A DNA stretch of 64,000 nt from Ceratodon purpureus (taxonomy: Eukaryota > Streptophyta > Bryopsida > Pseudoditrichales > Ditrichaceae), in assembly GCA_014871385.1 (NCBI GenBank), contig CM026423.1, positions 13,290,858 to 13,354,857 on the forward strand, written 5' to 3'. The notes beneath the pieces are model-generated. The model was not told the origin of the DNA. It worked only from the letters and a program-made list of their open reading frames with translations, and searched no databases. Shown here one piece after another: positions 60,391-64,000 of this stretch. How positions within the stretch are numbered: position 1 is the stretch's first letter; every line of letters begins with the position of its first letter. Made by a program: the position numbers and the translations under genes.

Positions 60391-61036
60391 TCTCCTCAGT
60401 AATGGCTTTGCAGATTAGGGTTTTGGTCTATAAACAATATGCTATTCAAAGGGTTCATTGTAGACGGGCGTCTTCACGCAGTGTGTTGGTTAAGTGTAAC
60501 GGAATCTACCTTGCCATCACACAGATAGGGTTTGTCAAATGCTAATATCCTTAGCCAGTCAAAGTACAAGGTTTACGCATTAGGGTTTAGGTGCGCCATT
60601 CATTAGAGCCTATCCATGTAGAGTATACTAGTGGAACGCTCCAATTTGCCGAGGGGCTTTCGACGCAGACATACTCCCAAGTGAGGGACAGGTTATATGT
60701 GTAACATGACGTCCAAAATACATAAACAGAATCCTTACACGCCAATTTGAAAATCCCTCGACCAGGGCATCGTTTTGTCTTGTTAGCACGACATGTGATA
60801 AGTTGCAACGGTGCTCGACCATTGGGTGCTTGCTTAACTTGGTATCTTTGTACGTTACGGGTGCGATCATAGTGATCATGACATTATCTTTCGATTTCAG
60901 GCAACCGGCTATGGCAATGTCTGTGATGTGCATTTGTATTCTTCGATCCGTTGTACTGTCTCATGTGTGGTCGAACCCTCTAAAGTGGACTTACTAACAC
61001 ATCACTTGTTCTGTGGAGACACAGAAATTGGCCAAG
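60391..61036. other. Gene-free spacer inside the transposon-gene cluster
   Basis: Only short frames; a minus-strand frame at 60587-60933 has no recognisable family. Confidence 0.45.
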
Positions 61037-62193
61037 ATGGAAGGGATCCGAAGCGCAGCCCCGGACCAACAACGGATTCGAAGACGTGAAGTTCGGTTGT
61101 TAGAGCGCGAACTTGCTATAGCCAGAGAGCGTAACTATAGAAGGATTCCATGTCCCTGCCGAATACATATGAGGGAGTCCGAACTTTCCATTGCATCGTA
61201 CAGGCGCTGCGTCAGGGAGAACTCTCGTCACCCATGGTTCTTTGGAGCCACAGAGGTATGCGGGAACTTCTTCACCGCGTTCTTTGATTGCCAGGGTTTG
61301 GGTCTAACATATGTCTATTTCATCGGCTCAGTGTTATCTGTCGAACTTGCTCTCCCTTTCAGTGGGTGGTCATTGTCGTCATTTGTTTGGTGGTCATTGT
61401 CCCGGTTATATTTGAATTCAAAAACGAAGACGTAGTACACATCTATCAACTTTACGCTAATATGGGATGTTAACAGGGGTTCGATGCAGATGAGTCTGAC
61501 GACGAATGGGAGGGACACATTGCATGGTATTATGGTGCTCAGGCCAGGGAACCGGGAAATGCAAATGGTCGCAGGGATTTAGATCCCGGGATGGATATTA
61601 CCGAGATGGTCGTCGAGGCAATGGACATTGTAGACAGAATTAGGGAGGAAGTAGCAAACGCTGGTGAAGACGTTCGACGGTCCCCTGAACCATGTGCGGA
61701 AGGAGGTCGTCAAGGGGGTCCGGGAGGGCCCGCGGCAGAGGGATATCCGCCTCCTGGCCGGGAGCCCGTCCATGATCAGGAAGCGTCCAGGGAAACGTAC
61801 GTCGACGCCGAAGGCTACCAAGGTCCAGTCATAGAGAACTCTGTGCCCATGAGTCCCATTCGGGCATTTTCACCGGAGAGGCCAGCCACGCCTTCCCGTG
61901 TTAGCGACCGGGATCTTCCCGCGGGCGGGGCGGAAGGGGTTCCAGGTGTCGAACAAGTAGAAAGTGAGCCCGAGGAGGATGCCGACCTCTCAGGGGATGA
62001 TGAAGCCATGGACTGGGGTGAGTCCGATGACGAGCCAGACGCGGCAGTAACAGCTCTCGAAGAGGCAGCTGCAACACCTTTGTTTGCAGGCTCGAATCAC
62101 TCTAGCATGGGGACCACCTATGTCCTTCTCAGTGGCGGGAAATTACATGGGGGGGCAAGCATGGTAAAGTGTACCACAAAGTGCAATCTGTGA
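61037..62193 (+). CDS. TNP2-like (CACTA) N-terminal fragment
   Basis: Two exons, 61037-61255 and 61477-62193, joined in phase 0; 311 residues. ATG at 61037 (MEGIRSAAPDQQRIRRREVR) after a GTG-opened extension that I ignore. It continues ERNYRRIPCPCRIHMRESEL, SRHPWFFGATEGFDADESDD and EWEGHIAWYYG, then an RDLDPGMDITEMVVEAMDIV helix and a long acidic/Pro-rich linker. AAATPLFAGSNHSSMGTTYV looks like the start of the conserved TNP2 core, where the frame meets a stop 30 residues later (TKCNL, TGA at 62193). The DDE-type catalytic region is absent. I rely on memory of the TNP2 layout; the likeness is motif-level. Confidence 0.55.
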
Positions 62194-62984
62194 TCAAAAT
62201 TCAGTGAATTCGCAGTGCCACTTTCGGGGACGTCTGGGGACTTTGGGAACGTCGTTGGCGTTGAACCACCACCTGACAGAGAAGGGAACGCGATGACACT
62301 TGTTCACGAGTTCTGGGGTGGACACAGAAGTCGAGTGAGCTTCTTCATTGCGCCATTTCTAGCGAAGGGCTGCACCTGAATGCTCCGCAGCCGTTTCCCC
62401 TTCACCATTTGCAGCGTCTCCATTTTCGAGGAACAGCATTTGATGTTGCAGGTGCGCGGCCAACGCTATTGACGCAGGTGAGGTCTATGTTTGAGGATGC
62501 GGGTAGGGTGCAGGTGCTTGGGAATGGAGTTTTCAATTTGCTGCACACTTTACTTCCTCCGCACTTTGCCGAGGATCGATCAAGGGTTTTGTGCGGGTTC
62601 TGTCGGTAGAGGAGACGGCATCGCGTGGGGGGGTTACGCTGATTTCTTGAATTTTGCTGTCTGGGTTTCACGGAAACTGTTGCCGCGATTTGTTGTGTGC
62701 CTTCGTGTGGGTGAAATCACGAACGGAGAGGGTTGTGCGGGAGAGGCCGCATCTACTGCTGAGGCGATCGCTGAGATAAGCAGCCGTAGGTTTAGGGTTC
62801 CGGGACTTCGTGCAGTTTCGAAGCTTGGAAGGATCAGCATCGTGGGGCAGGCTGGCTGTCGCGCGGTTTGCGGAAGACAGCGAAGAGCTCGCAGGATCGA
62901 TTCCAGAAGGATAGGATACAGGGCAGTAACCGCCGTAGTGGGATTAGGGTTCCTCGCAGGAGTGTGTAGAGTCCGGCAACCTTC
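62194..62984. other. Spacer / leader of the downstream gene
   Basis: GC-rich with overlapping short frames; probable 5' UTR of the gene at 62985. I see no repeat or RNA. Confidence 0.45.
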
Positions 62985-63659
62985 ATGACAATGGAGCTGA
63001 GTGACCAGGTTGCTTCAGTGCCGAAGGTCGAGCACGATCTGAACAGGAAGAATGTGGAACGAATCAGGTTTGCGAAGGCTTTGCATGACCGTGCGAAATG
63101 GACTGTGCAGGATTTTGCGGAGCGGCTTGAATTGGAAGACGCCGGAATTTGCGGGAAGACGGAATGCGGGTCGTCGCACATCACCGACTCGCATTTGCAG
63201 CGGGTGTTTCCAAACAAGGGAGGGAGCGGTATCAGAGTTGCGCCGAATGAGCTCATTTCGGAGGAGGAGTGCGCGAAGGTGTACCAGCGATACTTGGTGG
63301 TGTATAATCACCCGCCCCCTAACAAGGAGTACGCGCGGTATTTCCTCAGGAGCTGGCTCGCGGAAAGAGAAGGACGGGCCAAAATAAACTGGGCGAAATT
63401 CGCCTTCGATATATGCCGCAAGCAGTACGCCAGTTGGGAGAGGGATGGGAGAGTAGAAGACGCATGCCGACAGAAGTGGGACGAGCTGCGAGGTCTTGAA
63501 CTTCTGGGGAATGCGGGGGAGGGAAGTGTACAGGGTCAACGTCGGCAATTTGGAGCAGCCTGTGAGGGTCTCCGATTCTCCCCTGCACAAACATCCGATG
63601 TGCTCGAGCTACTGAAGACTGCAGAGGCTGACAGCAGCAGCAGTGGACCGAAAATGTGA
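62985..63659 (+). CDS. Orphan protein, 224 aa
   Basis: Single-exon frame, ATG at 62985 (MTMELSDQVASVPKVEHDLN; a second ATG two codons on), TGA at 63659. It is helix-rich and charged: KNVERIRFAKALHDRAKWTV, QDFAERLELEDAGIC, SEEECAKVYQRYLVV, EYARYFLRSWLAEREGRAKI, CRKQYASWERDGRVEDACRQ. It ends in a low-complexity Ser-rich tail (TAEADSSSSGPKM). No signal peptide or membrane segment. I do not recognise a family. A DNA-binding or adaptor role is possible from the basic helices, but unsupported. Confidence 0.5.
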   Translation: MTMELSDQVASVPKVEHDLNRKNVERIRFAKALHDRAKWTVQDFAERLELEDAGICGKTECGSSHITDSHLQRVFPNKGGSGIRVAPNELISEEECAKVYQRYLVVYNHPPPNKEYARYFLRSWLAEREGRAKINWAKFAFDICRKQYASWERDGRVEDACRQKWDELRGLELLGNAGEGSVQGQRRQFGAACEGLRFSPAQTSDVLELLKTAEADSSSSGPKM

Positions 63660-64000
63660 GCATGCTTTAACTCTGACTCTGTGCTTCTTAGAATCTTTGG
63701 TCCTGAGAACTGTCCACCGACGTGGTCTTGGTCGAGTCCTGTCAATGTCGTAATGGCCTCATGTTCTCCGAATTAGCATTTAGTGCTGCCAGCCTAGATA
63801 GCTTCTGAGTAGCGTAGATAATGCACGTACCATGAGAACAACCCTAATCTGAGCGACAGCGCCATCAACTTTCCAAGAGAGACGATATCTAGACAATCTG
63901 GAGCTCGATAATGGGTTCTCGATGCCGGCATTTCGGCCATGTTATCAGCAGCAGAAGCAGCTACAAAACGCGACAGAGCATGCGGCTGATGGCAAGAAGG
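63660..64000. other. 3' flank
   Basis: Probable 3' UTR of the preceding gene and intergenic DNA to the window edge. I see nothing further. Confidence 0.5.

Larger units (their letters stand above)
54337..62193. mobile_element. En/Spm (CACTA)-related gene cluster, probably truncated
   Basis: A Ptta/En/Spm ORF1-type gene on the minus strand and a TNP2-type N-terminal gene on the plus strand lie head-to-head around 59.1-61.0 kb. I could not find CACTA-type termini or a target-site duplication, and the TNP2-type frame stops before a catalytic domain. The boundaries given are those of the coding parts only. This is either a decayed transposon or a set of transposon-derived genes. Confidence 0.55.

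Noticed and set aside
1..64000. CRISPR arrays, operons or bacterial defence systems
   Set aside because: Spliced genes, tRNA introns and intergenic composition show eukaryotic nuclear DNA; the tandem arrays have no spacers.

Overview
The window looks like nuclear DNA of a land plant, most likely a moss such as Physcomitrium patens. That assignment is an inference. It rests on intron-rich genes of plant families (fibrillin, STP-type sugar/H+ symporter, Bet v 1/MLP, F-box), an intron-containing tRNA-Tyr, long AT-rich gene-free stretches and En/Spm-like transposon genes. Exon models were built by hand from splice signals and reading phase.

Layout. 1-3492 (-): 3' part of a nuclear-looking protein with a short conserved SAP-like N-terminal motif and two in-frame minisatellites. 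5953-8132 (-): a small multi-exon gene of unknown family. 8905-9693 (-): an orphan ORF. 11.8-13.1 kb: decayed copies of pieces of the next block. 13.2-20.36 kb: a large inverted repeat whose ~3 kb arms each carry a Yae1-domain gene and a tRNA-Ala/Thr/Tyr trio, around a 1.1 kb spacer with a 12 x 19 bp array. 21275-22456 (-): F-box protein. 24830-26726 (+): coatomer zeta subunit, six exons. 27562-30026 (-): plastid fibrillin (PAP), four exons. 31633-33396 (-): hexose/H+ symporter of the STP family, two exons. 33.6-47.6 kb: largely AT-rich gene desert with several tandem repeats and one short element with perfect 27-bp inverted ends. 47643-48376 (-): Bet v 1/PR-10-like protein with a TATA box. 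52034-53110 (+): second F-box protein.

54.3-62.2 kb: an En/Spm (CACTA)-related region. A nine-exon minus-strand gene carries a Ptta/En/Spm transposase-like domain. An F-box-like ORF lies inside its first intron. Head-to-head with it, on the plus strand, are a Cys-rich ORF and a TNP2-like gene that stops before any catalytic domain. 62985-63659 (+): an orphan ORF.

Most genes are unrelated housekeeping or metabolic functions. The two places where organisation itself is the story are the Yae1-tRNA inverted repeat with its older relics, and the head-to-head transposon-gene cluster with its captured-looking F-box ORF.
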